The notes under the pieces were generated by a model that ran no database searches, was not told the DNA's origin, and worked only from the letters and a program-made list of their open reading frames with translations. From positions 23,453,556 through 23,517,555 of the forward strand of contig NC_134957.1 of the NCBI RefSeq assembly GCF_965638725.1: a stretch of DNA of 64,000 bases, given 5' to 3'. The position numbers and the translations under genes are program-made. The DNA comes from Aptenodytes patagonicus (taxonomy: Eukaryota; Chordata; Aves; Sphenisciformes; Spheniscidae). Of this stretch, positions 37,279-50,000 are shown one piece after another. Within the stretch, counting starts at the first letter, position 1; the number at the start of each line of letters is the position of its first letter.

Positions 37279-38607
37279 CAATCTCAATACAAACTGATTT
37301 TTGGGAGAGAAGGAGACTTGCCAATTTCAGGATAAACGCGCTTAAAAGTATATTCGCACCACTGAAAAGTAGGTGAGCACGTAAAGTTTTCAGTAGGGCT
37401 TACTTTTTCTACAGCTGTAAGATTGTTCTGTATACTCCAGACACCTTCGTGCTGTCTATGCAAACGGTGAGCCGCATATTGAGATACTTAAGAAGGATTT
37501 GTATTCAGAAGTTCTGGAATCTTCCCTGCATTTGAAACTTACCCTGTAGTCTTTGCTGGATCATCATCAGGGCTGAGCCCAGAGGCTTTCAGCACCATGG
37601 TGTGGTGCTGACATAAATCCCAGGGCTGGTGGTGTTACTGTACTGGGGACAAATGTGTTCTCAAGAGTATCTAAATCTGACAGCGTGGTGCCTCAACGCC
37701 TTTTTGTTAGCAATAACCTGCAGTAGAAGAAAGCCTGTCAAAATTATTTGCATGCCTCTCAAGGTCTTGTTCCACTAAAAATGTTACAAAATAGAACCGA
37801 GTGAAGCTAGACTTCTCATCACTAGTTGTCTACTTTTAAAGGTGTTTAAGACATAAATTATGCAACAAATGTAGTTTGCTACAAAGGGAGCGAATGCCCA
37901 CGCTGAGGTCGGTGTGCTGCTCAGCAGTACTGTAGCTAGAGCTAAGGAAACGGGATGGGGCGCGCTTAAGGAAGCAGAAGGGAAGGGAGAGCGAAGGGAG
38001 AGAAGAGGAAAATGGATGCAATACCAGCCTTTCCGAAGGACTGGAATGGGGAGGAGTAAATTTAAGGATGTCTGCTACCACTTAATCTAAACTTGATTTC
38101 TTTTTTCTTTATTGCTGCCAGGATCAGGATGAATCGTTTAAGTCATTATTTTAAAGAGACTGGATCAATATCTGGTTAAACAAACAATTTTATTCTTGTT
38201 TCAAAGCATAGATTTAGTTTTGACTACTTCTGGAAGGTCTTTAGCAATTTGGCTGGGCTTAGTGATGCTGATAGTGTGCTTTTGTATGCTTTTGGTGGTG
38301 GTTTTTTTTACCCCTGTTCATTTGGCATGCTTTTTCTTGTTTAATATATAAGAGGAGGAAAATAGCAACCACAGAGGAAGGAAGTTCTACTCTTGAGCAT
38401 GCTGCTTAAGGGTACGGATCAGGAAGGCCATGGACTGGCAGGGGATTTAGAGTGGGTATTGAGATTTCTGTAGTACTTTAAACTCAACCAGCCCATCAGT
38501 GCTTGGTAACTATTTGATCCACATGAAATGGCAAGTTATAATGCACATCAAAAAGCCTCTGTACTGCTGCTCATTGCTCCTCCCTCCTCCTCAACTGTCG
38601 GACTCTG
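37279..38607. other. unique noncoding DNA with a polypurine tract
   Basis: The stretch 37968-38016 is about 50 bp of nearly pure A/G on plus with only two C interruptions. The minus-strand frame 37836-38081 is its low-complexity Ser/Leu-rich mirror and is not a gene. The rest is unremarkable. Confidence 0.55.
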
Positions 38608-38695
38608 CGAAGTGCTGAAGTAGCTTGCCTAAGGCTATGGATACAATCAGTTACAGGGTTGTAATTAGGAGTCTTAGCCTGCTGGTCATTCTTTT
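38608..38695 (-). repeat. ancient MIR-like SINE, reverse orientation
   Basis: On plus the segment reads 'gaagtagcttgcctaagg', then 'cagttacagggttgtaattagg', then 'agtcttagcctgctggtcat'. This matches the reverse complement of the MIR/CORE-SINE body (normally recalled as gtgacttgcccaaggtcac, cagagctgggattagaa, gagtcctgactcccag). Diverged; no flanking duplication seen. Confidence 0.4.
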
Positions 38696-41600
38696 GGTCT
38701 CTCTTACCTTGATTTTTCAGACTAAGAGCCCACCTGAGGTACTCTTCAGAAAATCCAGGTCAAGTTTTTCAACCCTTAGAAATCTAGGAAACTTAATGTC
38801 CAGTCCCAGATTTGGTATTTAAATCCCTCTCTTACCAAACTGACACCAAACCAGCATGAAGACGCACCACACTGTGACCGTTCAAGACCTGAAACACAGT
38901 AGAGGATCTGGTAAAGGAGAGGTCCTGTAATCTTAAAGCGATATCCTTTTAAATTCTACATTGCAAATTCTACATTTGTATTCAGTATGTAATGAAGCCC
39001 GAAGCATACTCTGCTAGTGAGATATGTAACCGCTCCCTTCGTTTAGCATTCTCGGGCCTTTCTCATCTTAGATACTCATGGAAAGTAGGTCTTCCTACGG
39101 CGTTTCAAGAAACGAGCATGTTTCTTATCAAGCGTGGAATGCTAACGTGTCATTTACAGGAACCTTCCATAAGCTTCTAGCAAGGCAAGAAAACACTGTA
39201 TGTATCTTCAGGGTTTTGTGATTTTTTTTTTCTTTTTTTTTTTCTTTCTTTTTGGAAGATTGGAAACTTGCTACTTTACTTTCCAACTTCAAGCGATATT
39301 CCCTGTGTACACATTTCATGAATCATTATATTCTTTGGACTCTTTTAAGGGGACGCAGTGTGCTTCCAGACCTGACTTCCCTAAACTCGGTCTTCTTTCC
39401 TTTTTAAGGTACCTGAAGCTGAAAACGTTTCTGCTTGGTGCATGCTGATACATACAACGTGGCATGTCTGCCTGCTTATGCAGAGGAGGTGAGCAGAGGG
39501 TGGGGCAGGAAGAACAGGTAACATGTACAGTATTTCTTGCACACTTCACTACTATTAATATGGGCTGCAATAAAAGATACCTCGAAAAGGGAGATCCAGG
39601 TCTAGTGGGCGGAAAACAGAGGGAAGACACGTTTGAAAACAACTCAGGCTGATTTGACCTACTGCGTATTTACTTATTGTTCAATACAGGGAGAGTGAAA
39701 ATAGAAGCTTGTATTTCCACAAAGGATTTTCCCTCTGTAGGAAGGCTATTCTCTGATTTGCTCAGCGTGCCAAGATACAGGACTGTCAGACCAAGCTTAC
39801 GAGGGCAGGCAGACCAACACTGGCACAGACTTTCAGACCCAGACACGCACGCCACTAGTTTGCGTCTGGTAGGCACAGAAATCTCGCTCTCTGCGCAGGC
39901 TTTGTGACAGAGCTTTGTGTTGTGTAATGCTGGAGAGAGACATTTGAAAACAAAGTGCACCCCAGGGGAGCTCGTGCTGCCGAACCATCGGAGATGAGTT
40001 GGCAGCGCACCAGCCCCTGGAATAACGAGATTGAAAATGAGCTCTGACAGGTTAGATGTAATACCGCAGGGCCAGCTGTGCTAGATACCAGCCTCGGTGT
40101 TGGCATGCAGAGGGATTTCAGCTGCAATAGCTTGCGCAGGGAGAAATACTCATTCCACTGTAGGATGGAAGCAACAACCTCCTTGAGTGCTGGGAATTCT
40201 TTGAAGGCTGGATCCAGGACAACATGTTCTCTGAAGCAGGGATTGATAGCCAGTGCCTCTACCGAGTGTGATAGTATGAACAGATAGAGAGCAGCTCATG
40301 GGCAGCGTGCTAGAGCCCTAGCTTTTCAGTGTTGGGGCTGCAAGCTCAAGGTCTGGCTTGTTTGGGAAATCCCATTCTAGCTTCAATCCACATCAATTCC
40401 CGAGTCCTACCAAATGGACACACCTGGCTTTCCGTGTGCAAGACCTTTGGTGCTGGAATAAATTGCACAGTGCAAACGGGGACTAAAATGAAACTGCTGA
40501 GCTCTAGGATGGCTCAAGAGGCGAACACGCAAACACAGGAGTGGGTGTGGAGGGAAGTGCACTGCCCAGCGAGTGTTTGGACAGAGGATTACAGCTTAGC
40601 TAGTGTTGTAAATTTGGATAAAATGTGTTGGCAGAGCTGTGTTTTTGCAGGAGCTCTCCATATCCGAGATCATAAAGGAGAGTTGGAAGGAAATGGTTCT
40701 GAAACGGTAAACTACTGACAGACCTGTGTAATGAGAAATACCTGTCAGCTTTTCCAGGCACACTAGATTTATTCACTTAAACAACAGCTTTGCTAGTAAA
40801 TTTATAACAAGCCTACTCCGCTGGAAAACTGAGTCCCAACTGCTGTGGTAGTGTATTCCTCACTCAGGACTTAAGAAGAGATTTCCAACCCCCCCATGTC
40901 TCTTCCAAAATTGAGAAGAATTTAAATACATCACCCAAATATAGCTTGGTTCCAAGCAAAGTAGCAGTTTAGCCTGCCAAGTGTGGTGGCTGTATCCGGC
41001 ACTCTCCAAAACAGGGGCCCAGTTGCAAGAAGAAATGCTGGTCCAGTGTGACTGAGTTCTCGGGGACTGACTTTTAGCAGAGAGGAGGTGGAGGGAAAGC
41101 AGGGCTTAAGAAATCCTTTCCTTCCCTTTGCTGAAGAGTTCTGCCTACATGCAGGCTAAAGAAATAAATTAAAGGTTGGAGTTGGTGCCACGAAGGAGTG
41201 CTTCTTGACTGCAGTATGCGTGGACGTGCTCTGAGGGGGAATAAAGGACAACGGGTGATTTTACTGTGCTCTCTTGGTGGGAAAATAAAGGATGTGAGAA
41301 GGGTACCACTAGACTTCCACAGCACCAGTGCAGCTTGTAGTCCAAGTCTGGATGTATCAAGGCCTAGGTAAACCATTAGGAGCCTTATTTTTAATGGCTT
41401 CTACCCCACTCAGCCTTCTGACAATCGTCTTGAACTTGAGCTTCATGAAGTTGTTGTGACACTTCCCAAGAGAAATTCAATTTGCAGCGAGCTCTTAGTG
41501 TTTGGTGGTGGCGGCTGTAAGTACGGCTTGTACTTCTCTCTTTTTTAAAGTGCTGTGAAGACAGATTTGGTTCATCTTCACCATTCCTGGAATTGCCTGA

Positions 41601-43360
41601 TTATTTACACCAGCTTCTAGCCTCAAAATAATTTATAAGTTCTCATGTATCCTTCTCTCAACAGTCTCTGCATTGATTGATCAACTTTTCTAAGTTGATT
41701 AATAGTTTGACAGACAGCAGGTAAAATAACTGCATGGAAGCGAACTCTTATTCCCCCATCAAAATTCCTAGCTGACCTTGAGTTCCTCCCCTTTCTATAA
41801 AACACGTGAAATCTGTACTGCTGCCCCTGTGAAAATAACAGGTTCAAAGGAACTCTTGCTTTCCTTGCCACCAGATTCAAACCGCTCAGGAGAAATGGAT
41901 ACACTGAAGTATTTTTCCTCTCTGAATTTTGAAAAAGTTTTTAGAAAAAACAGCCCTGCAGATAATCTTGAAATTAGTCGTTCAGCCTTTCTTTGTGTTA
42001 TTCATGATGCAAGGAAAGCAAGGGCCATGTAATGAGTCAGATGAGCTAGCAGGAAAGATGGTCCCAACCATCTTTCAAGACCAGATAACGGCAGCAACAA
42101 AACATTAATAAAAACTTCGTCTTTAAAAGCAAAATCTTTGAAAATGAAGACTAGAGTCTGAGCCTCTCATCTGTCCAGGACTTTCTGGGCAGATCTAAGC
42201 ACACGTTGCAGCCTATTCTGCAATCTAGTTAGGTTTTCAGCTAAAGGAAACTTTGTTTTTCATGTGGGCATAAAGAGAGATTTTTCTGGCTTTTTAAAGC
42301 TGTTTTCCTCAAAGAAAATATATTCAGTTGTCTATCCATCTTCCCTCAGAAGGTGTCATTGTATTTCACATTAAAAAAAAAAAGCCCTGCCGTGCCCTGT
42401 GAAAAAGAGCTGATGCTTATCTCACAGATTGAGAATGGGAAGTAGAAGTAATAAAAGTGAACATGATTTACCAGAACTCAGGAAGAAAATCCATGATGGA
42501 GTTGAGATTAGAATCTTAATCTGTTTCTTTCTCTACACCTTACTCTAGATTTAGGTCAGCTCTTGCTGGGCTAGGATCACTGAAAGCAGTGGCAAGCCTT
42601 CCAGGAACTTCATATGCAACAGAAATTTTCCTCAAACATGGCTGAAATAGCAATATATTAGTTTATAACAGTCCTTTTGCTATACATCCAGTGCAGGCCA
42701 CCACTAGTTCACAGGCTGGTTTAGGATTTATCCATGGCATTTGTCTTAATACAATTTTCATCGCGTGGCTTGCGTTATACTGAATTAAGAAGACACATTA
42801 CACAGACCAAAAAACACATCTCGGAAGCAGGAGAGAAAAAAAGCAGATCCTTTCTACTGGCTGTAAGCAAAAGCTCTTCATCTTTGTGCCGATAGAAATG
42901 TCGGGTGTTAAATTTTACTGGCCATACCAAGATTGCTGTAGTAGAGGTACAGGGGAAGAATACCCTTTATTCCCTGATTTGATCACTGAGTTTGGTGCTG
43001 GTGTAGCATCGGTGGGGGTTCAAAATACAGCTGCAGCAAAGTATCTAGCTGGATCAGGGAAAGAGTTTATGCTTGCAGGCTGGGAGAGTTTGCTTTGGGC
43101 AGCAGTGGTTCCGAGACGGATTTAAAGAGCATCACAGAAAGCAACTTTAATACCTGCTCTTGGTGCGCAGTCACAAGAAATGTTTTTACGATGATATATA
43201 TGATAAGGGCATAAAAAGGAGTATGAGCACAGAGAGGAAGGGGAAGCTGCAGTCTCGATTCCAGGAGGTTAGCTTGAGTTAATTCCTTGCTAATACTAGC
43301 AGTAATCAAACCAAATATTTCCCAAGGTATATTGACATAAACTGTTTGTTTTCCCTGCAG
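38696..43360. other. unique noncoding DNA, minor simple repeats
   Basis: A 14-bp period repeat (aaattctacatt twice, 38951-38976) and a T-rich tract (39222-39253) are present. A perfect 10-bp inverted repeat at 42053-42076 is listed separately. The plus frame 40329-40718 (129 codons) and others show no recognisable domain. No young transposable element. Confidence 0.55.
42053..42076. repeat. perfect 10-bp inverted repeat, 4-base loop
   Basis: gaaagatggt (42053-42062) and accatctttc (42067-42076) form a perfect stem around ccca. It is too short for a microRNA precursor, and no T-run follows to suggest a terminator-like function. Confidence 0.6.
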
Positions 43361-43497
43361 TGGCTGTTCAGAGAGGAGGAGCGTGTGGAACGGTGTTCTG
43401 GACCTGCAGAGTTAATTGCACGTGTTCTGCCCCTCTGGAGAAAGCTGAATTTTATGTTGGTGTGCCCCCCTGCCTGGCCAGGCAGCACCACGTACAA
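43361..43497 (+). other. candidate spliced exon (137 bp)
   Basis: A strong acceptor ('gtttgttttccctgcag', ending at 43360) and a strong donor (acaa|gtaaga, GT at 43498-43499) bound the segment. One plus frame is open across it and beyond (43360-43659), encoding about 45 residues with several cysteines (TCRVNCTCSAP). GC content is higher than the flanks, as expected for an exon. I do not recognise the protein and see no partner exon. A lineage-specific noncoding exon or chance pairing remains possible. Confidence 0.25.
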
Positions 43498-43877
43498 GTA
43501 AGAAAGCAAAATGGGAAAAATCAGGAGAGGAACTCCCTTGTCACAGAGGAACTGTGCCACCGCATAGAAAAGTCTGCAGTCTGTGTGTTTCACAACATCT
43601 TTGCTTTAAAACTTACCTTAATATTTCATCCATCTTACCCATATAGTTCCTGCAGGTAACAGTCAGGAGTTATGGATTCAGGTGTCATGAAATATCACTT
43701 AATAGTTTTGTGGTATTATTTTTTATTTGATAGGTATTATGATACCAGGGACTATTTGTGGGTCTGAGGTTTGGCATTGCCAACAGAGAAACTAAGGCAC
43801 AATCTAATATGGGTGTACAAGATAGAAATAGAGTGTGCAAGACTCCTCTAGACGGATTTGGGCAAAACATGATGCTG
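43498..43877. other. noncoding DNA downstream of candidate exon
   Basis: AT-leaning sequence with no recognised element. The phrase 'gagaaactaaggcaca' near 43785 recalls part of MIR on the reverse strand, but the following bases do not continue the match. Confidence 0.5.
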
Positions 43878-44015
43878 CGTGAAGGGAGAACAGAAGGAAG
43901 GTGGCAGAGCACAGAGGGGGAAAAACTGCAGAACGGCAGGAGGAGAGAGTGAGAGGGAACAGTAGATTTGCAGAGGCAATAGAAGAGAGGCGGAGGAAAA
44001 GCAGAAGCCGAGTGT
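43878..44015 (+). repeat. purine-rich strand-asymmetric tract
   Basis: About 140 bp in which plus-strand A and G make up roughly four fifths of the bases, without a fixed repeat unit. Open frames on the opposite strand here (43804-44120 minus, Ser/Leu/Pro/Cys-rich) reflect this composition and are not genes. Confidence 0.6.
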
Positions 44016-45245
44016 CTGTGGAAGCAAATGACATATCGGGTATGATAAAAGCCGGAAAAGGCTGGCAGGGCTAGATCGGTAACGGGAGGAAGAAGGAGCT
44101 AATAGCACTTGCTGCAGCACTTACTCTGCTGTCGGCCTCTCGCATGCCCCTCGTACCACCGCTTTGTCCGTGTCAGTCTTCAGAATGCGCAGGGAAAATT
44201 CCAGTTCAGCCTCCAGTGATTTAGTCTGTTTCTCTGTGTCTTTGCTTCTGGCTCTGAATTCTCCAGGGGGACCAGAGGGCAGCAAAGGGCTTAAACAACA
44301 ACTTTTTTTTTTAAACTTTCTCTTCATTGAAATACATGGCCTCCTCCAGCAGTAGTCTGAAGCCTCATTTAGTGGCGGAAGCTTTGTATTTAATCCACAG
44401 GCCTATTAGGGAAACAGCACAGCAGGAAACTAGTTAGGCTGTTGAGTAGAAAATAGACTTGCTAATAAACCTCTTGTTCTCATTACAGCCCCAAGATGCT
44501 GAACATTTTTTGTTTTAATAAATAGAAGTTGGTGATTTTGGATGACGCTTCCTTTTTTTTTTTTCCTTAAATTAATACCTTGCAGTCTGGTTCAAAGGCA
44601 AGAAAATGGAGTATTTCGGACAGAATTGTACATTTCTTGTATACAACTCATCCCTTTGCTTGACACATATAATCACAAAGAGAACAAAAACTTGGCTTTT
44701 TTTGTATCAGTGTAACTTTGTTGTCTGCTATGTCTTGGTATGGCAAAAATAAAAGGAGGACAAGGCCCTGGAGACTGTGTTTCGCTCATCGTTTTGTCCT
44801 TTCATCTCACCAGTCTTTGTTTTAGTATATGTCTGTCTAGAGCCAAATTTCAGTTTGTTCTTTATGCCTGTTGGTTTTTTGGAGACCTATTTCTATGAGC
44901 GTCTCTGTGACTATTTGTGCTTTCCTTAGGAGCTGAGAAATACCAGCTTGGTGATGCCTCTTTCAGAGCTGCCACAAAAGGGCTGACGTGCAGGGAGTAA
45001 TACACCTAAGAAAATTGCATGGAGCTTTTTCTTAGATGCAATATCAAGGCAAAGAGGTAAAAAAAAAGATTAAAAAGTGGTTATTTCATCTGGGCACTGT
45101 TGTGAACTGGTATCTGTGGGAGCGAGAGGAGCTGGGGATAGGAGCTGTTAGCCATGTTAGTAAAGCCCTGACAAGCATCTATTCGTGAAGGTTTGAAATT
45201 CCTCCAGTTGTTTTCCCCCCCCCAAGGATGTGGTAAAGTCTGTGT
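44016..45245. other. noncoding DNA, possible 3'-UTR-like patch
   Basis: Around 44600-44790 several UGUA-type elements precede an AATAAA signal ('aaaaataaaagg', about 44746) with GT-rich sequence after it. Together these resemble a polyadenylation region on plus. No upstream coding exon was found to go with it. A run of nine C lies at 45215-45223. Confidence 0.3.
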
Positions 45246-45305
45246 CCAGTGTGGGTCTGGAACCTGGATATCCTGATCCCCAGATCTCGGCTTACACCAT
45301 TTCTT
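45246..45305 (-). repeat. ancient SINE fragment, MIR/CORE-like
   Basis: The plus strand reads 'gtgtgggtctggaacctgg', 'atatcctgatccccag' and 'atctcggcttacacca'. This parallels the reverse complement of the MIR-type body (recalled as ccaggattagaacccagg, agtcctgatccccag, ctctaaccactagacca). A short fragment, so the call is tentative. Confidence 0.35.
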
Positions 45306-46713
45306 TTCATTCTTCCCCAGTACATTTTGGGTGTAGCTACAGTAAAAGTGGGAAAATTCTTCACACGTGTTCAAAGGTGAAGGCTTAGATGAGGCTACTG
45401 AATTTATAAATAATCCCTCAGACCTGTGTTGGGGCCCTGAGGGCACTAGCAGCCCTTAAGGGCCCTGAGCGGTCTCACCTGGGACCCCCCAATGGCGCAG
45501 GAGCCCCGCTCCAGCTCAGCCCAGGACACCGAGCCCTTCCCCGAGCCGTGTTGCAGGTGTGCCTGTCCCAGCCCTGTTCCTGAATTACTGTCTGTATTTC
45601 CTGGATTGACCTTGGACCTGGCTGGTTTTTCTACCTACTTAACAAATTGCTAAATATAGGTAGTTTATTGGGCTAAGTTAAACAGTGGTTTTTCAAAAGA
45701 AGGGCGTTTCTCTAATTTGTATGTACCTTGGCAGGGTCTATCTGAACAATAGAGGTTCCACTCTTCAGCAGACTGCTTGGCTGAAAAGACCCCCTGGATC
45801 GGCTGAGCCGCGGTTAGGAAAATCAACAGCTTTGGAGCCTTCGTGACCAAGTATGTCGGTGCTGGTAACTGTCTCAAGATTGCCTCTTCCTGTTCCGTGT
45901 TTTTTGTTTTAACATGCAAGCCTGTCTCTGTGTTGTAGCTAGGTTTTGGGCATCACAGCAAAGAACGTATGAGGGTTATGTTTCATTTTAACTAGGAAGA
46001 AGGAGCTTGTAAGCTCACATCAGTGTAAAAAAAAGCAATGGATCTATTTTTTAAGTGGCAGGATAGTTACAGACACGCAGAATAATAAGATAAATGTTAC
46101 CAATCCACAGGCATATGGGACAAGAGTACCTACCATCAGACCAGCATATGCGTAGAAATTGCCTGTATTCCCTTAAACAGTATCTCATGAAAATTAATTG
46201 GTTTCTTTTGATTCTAATCAGCATTTGTTTACTTGTCTTAGTAGTAATAGTACTGATTTTAATAGTAATCACTGTCTGTCATGATTCTTACGTGAACCGT
46301 TAACAGATTTTTATTAATTACGTGTCATAAAGTGAATACTTCATAAACATGCTATCAAAGGATGTTCTGCTTTCTTAATAAGAGACCTTACAGTAGGTAA
46401 TTGAAAATCAAATCCAGCGTAAGGACAAAGACCTTGCATGCTTTTTAAGCACTTCAAAGGGTAAATCTTGGTTTTGCTGGAATTGATGGGAGTAATTTTG
46501 TTTTGACTTCACGGTTCTAAAAAGGAATTTCATATTTTCCTATTCCATTCACGGAAGTAAAAGAGGGATAGCACTGGAAAAAATGTAGCCCTTCTGCCGG
46601 CTAGGAGGTGAATTTGCTGGCCAGTTTTGCACATTCATGTAAACAGCGGGACTGGCAGGCAGCACCAGAAGCAACGTACAGAGTGTGAAATCCTACAGTT
46701 CTGTTTTCTTCAG
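45306..46713. other. unique noncoding DNA, nothing recognised
   Basis: 45430-45560 is locally GC-rich ('ggagccccgctccagctcag'), without a supported gene. 46051-46320 is AT-rich, with opposite overlapping frames of low complexity. No young repeat. Confidence 0.5.
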
Positions 46714-46877
46714 ATAGTTTTGGCTGCAGGAGGATGGGAATTGCTTCAGGGGATTATAGCAAGAGCCTCATCTTGTCTCCTTTCCCCAGTCTCAAGGAGC
46801 AGCCGCCTGCCTTTTAAGGACTCTTGTAGAGAACAATTACGGAGGTACTTGTCTGAAGAGAAAGCTTCCAGTTTTGG
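46714..46877 (+). other. candidate spliced exon (164 bp)
   Basis: An acceptor ('ctgttttcttcag', ending at 46713) and a donor (ttgg|gtgagt, GT at 46878-46879) bound the segment, which is open in one frame (within 46627-46881). The encoded piece (ending RRYLSEEKASSFG) is not recognised. This is weaker than the candidates at 17651 and 43361 because the exon has no distinctive composition. Confidence 0.17.
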
Positions 46878-46998
46878 GTGAGTGTGTGACACAGACCACG
46901 TTTACGCATATCTTTTATCCTGTTCATATAACTAGAGATGTTCTCTCTGAGGCAGACTGTCGGTCAGTTGTCATCGCTCCAGTGGCTTCAGTGGAGCT

Positions 46999-47086
46999 AT
47001 GACAGTTAATCCCTCTGAGAGCCTGCTCTGCTCTCTCTGCAAATGACAATTAATCCCTCTGAGAGCCTGCTCTGCTCTCTCTGCAA
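46999..47086. repeat. recent 44-bp tandem duplication
   Basis: Two head-to-tail copies of a 44-bp unit lie at 46999-47042 and 47043-47086. They differ at a single base (g at 47005, a at 47049). The unit contains the 8-bp repeat gctctctg/tgctctgc-type pyrimidine-purine pattern (tgctctgctctctctgc) and an ttaatccctctgagagc block. Near-identity means a recent slippage or duplication event, or an assembly artefact. Confidence 0.97.
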
Positions 47087-50000
47087 CAGTCTGTTTCTGA
47101 AACCCGCTCACCTTTCTAGCTCTTGTTCAGTCTTCAGTCCCTGGAAGCACAGGGCTCTCATGTCCTGACCTCATATGCCAAGATTCAGACAACTTGATTG
47201 AGGCACCTGATTTAGGCATCAGAACCATCTTAAGAAGGAATTTCCTCTCCAGTCTGTGGACAGAATTAGTTACCACCAACGAGGGATCCAGAGCAGCAAA
47301 GGGAGGCACCGTCCCCTTCCCCACTGGCTGCAGAAGGGCCCTAAGTGGCATCAGAAGGTAACTCTGGTGTTCTTGCTTTAGTCTTGTTCACCAACTAGAG
47401 ATGGGCTGTGTAGCCCATCAGCAATGTGTCTGCACGTCTCTGGACCTTGTGTGTCTGATACAGGGCTGCACGCCAGGAGTCTGCATCAGCACAAGATCCA
47501 GAGACGACTGACTGTAAAGTCCTTCCGAATACAGGGCTGCACAGAACATCAGTTTTCTGAATCCTCTGTGGGACTTAACTGCCGCTACTGCATCAAATGC
47601 AAACCTGAGGGGTATTTAGATGGTCTTAATCTCATCCTAAAACAATTAGGAGGAGTTTCTCAACTTCCTGAAACCCTGATAAGGTAGATCTCACCCTGTC
47701 TGTAACAGATGATTTTGTTGATATGTTCAAATGAGGTGGCTAATTTTTTCCTTAGGGTAAAAAGATGTATGGAATTCCCTTATCATCTGATGCAAGTAAA
47801 GAGTCTGTAACTTCTTTCTCGTTCATTTTCAGCCAGTTTATCTGTTTGAGTTGCAACTTGATTCATTTTCTCAGGGTTAGGGCTTCTCTAAGGCCGCCGC
47901 CTTCTTGCCATCTTTCCACTAAAACCAGTTGATTTTCTGGAGAACAGCAATGAGGCCACTTAATCTGTAACTCTTTTCAGAAGCCTTATATATTCTGTGA
48001 GGTTGTTTACTCTGCATTTATTTTCATTGACAATTTGATTAGCTTAGTCTTTCATACTTCTCTTGCTTTACTGGAAGTTACAGCTCTGAAGTACGTATCT
48101 CCACAATACGAGCTCTGAGACAAATAAATCAGTTGGCTTCTTTGCAGTGTCTCTGCTCGGATTAGTTGCTCTCTGTCCTTTATGCAAGGACTTGTAGCAT
48201 CAGGCCCAGATTAGCTTTTCTTGATTGGATCATCTGTCTTGTAAAAGACATCCTCTTCTCTTTCTTGCTGCTCTGAGCGTGCTACTTAGAAGCTGGTGTT
48301 CATGGAGATGGCTATGAGAGTCTTAGTTTCAATCCTTAGGAGAATTTTCTCTTGAACAGTGTAAGCAGCCCAAACTTTCTTTTGAAGCCCAAGGATGTGA
48401 CTGTTTAGGTTAGAGAATATGAAACTCTTGAGAGAAAATTAGCACTCTTTTGTACTATTAAAAGTAACTTACTCACTGGTGACCAATGATAAACCATGCC
48501 ATTTGTTGGACAGGTTCTGTCTTTGAGGGCACTGGAATAAAGACTTTGGCAATAGAAAGACAGAGACAACTACATTTATGTAATTCAGGACAGAGGCTTC
48601 TCTGAGGAGACATTACTGCAGGCTCTATCTGTCTTCAAGGTAACCTAGTATATATCCCTTACTTTAATTCCTTTCCCCTGGGCTGGTACAGTCCATTTCA
48701 TATGGTGATAGAACAGAAAAAGATGACCTGAAGCTAAGGCAGCAAAAATTCAAGCTAAACATCAGTAAGATTATTCAGGAGCTCTAAAAGTTGGCACTAA
48801 GAAAAGGTACAAATGTTAGAGGGATTAAGTACCATTTCTTAAGGGAACCAAAACTGGCAACAATTAAGGATGACGTATTAACACACCAATATTATTTAGA
48901 ACACATTTAGCGCATTGGAGAGAGCATCAGTGTTTTAGAGAGCCAAAGTACTCTGTATAGTTGTTGGGGTGAAAAAGTACTACCTTCCTTAGTGTTGGTA
49001 GGGTAGTACATTTTTATCACTGCAGCAAATGTTGCCAGGATTAGCGTTATTTTTTGTCATTAGGTGGCCAGGGAACATGTTGGATTGGGAGCAAAATTCC
49101 CAAAAGCATAAGGGAGCACTGGTTTGGTTTTGTTTCTGGAAACAAATAAAACCAGGTACAGACCAGATTTTATTTTCTGAAGTAAATAAACCTAAGAGTG
49201 AGTTTAGCTAATTATCATCCAACAAAATAACTCATTGGATTAAAGTTATTTACAGGTCAGTGGCGAGGTCTGTGCAAAAGAAATGCTAATATTTTAAGGC
49301 CAAGAACTCAGAAATTAGAAGACAGTAGAATTACTGTTTCTCAGGAATGTTAATTTGTTGGATATGTATGCTGGAGTACAAGACTGCCAGCTCAAGCCAA
49401 CGGTAGATTTTGGTCTGTTTCCATCTTGGTCGATCACGTTTAGGATCAGGAGTAACTGGCATTGATAAACCCCCTCGCCTAAAAGTAGAGATGGCCAAAA
49501 CTTTTCCTTCTGTACAGGTTTTCTTCTTTGGCATACTCGCTGAGCTGAGCGGAAGCATCTACGTAACATTCTAAAGGTCATATTTGTGCGTATCCTATGT
49601 ATCTCCATCTCTTGGACTGAAAGGTGATATGCCGGTTGTTTATTTTCCTCACTGCTTTTAGCCACTTCAGTTTCTGGGTTTGGTTTTGCTACTTCAACCT
49701 TCTGGGGTCCCCTTAATTCTGAGGAGGGCTCATGTTTTTAAAAGGTTTCAGAAACCTCTGTCTGTGGCATATTCTGAAACGCTTCCTTAGCGTTGAGCTT
49801 ATTTTCCAAAGACCTAAATATTCCCGTATTACGATTTTAAACTGTACATCATTATATGTATCACCGACAGCAAGACTGAAGCCAGAAGAGTTCAGGCTGG
49901 TCTGTCTTCACAGTGAAAGAGTGGCTAAAGGACACTGGAGGAGTTGAGAGGATTGTTTCTATGGGTATAGTGTCCTTTGGAAATGTAAACCATTTGCAGC

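Noticed and set aside
37836-38081. Ser/Leu-rich minus-strand frame
   Set aside because: Direct product of the polypurine tract at 37968-38016.
43785-43802. 'gagaaactaaggcaca' as a MIR fragment
   Set aside because: Flanking bases do not continue the MIR consensus.
48721-48790. Phrase resembling an old CR1/L3 coding end
   Set aside because: Similarity covers only about 25 bases with no continuing match on either side.
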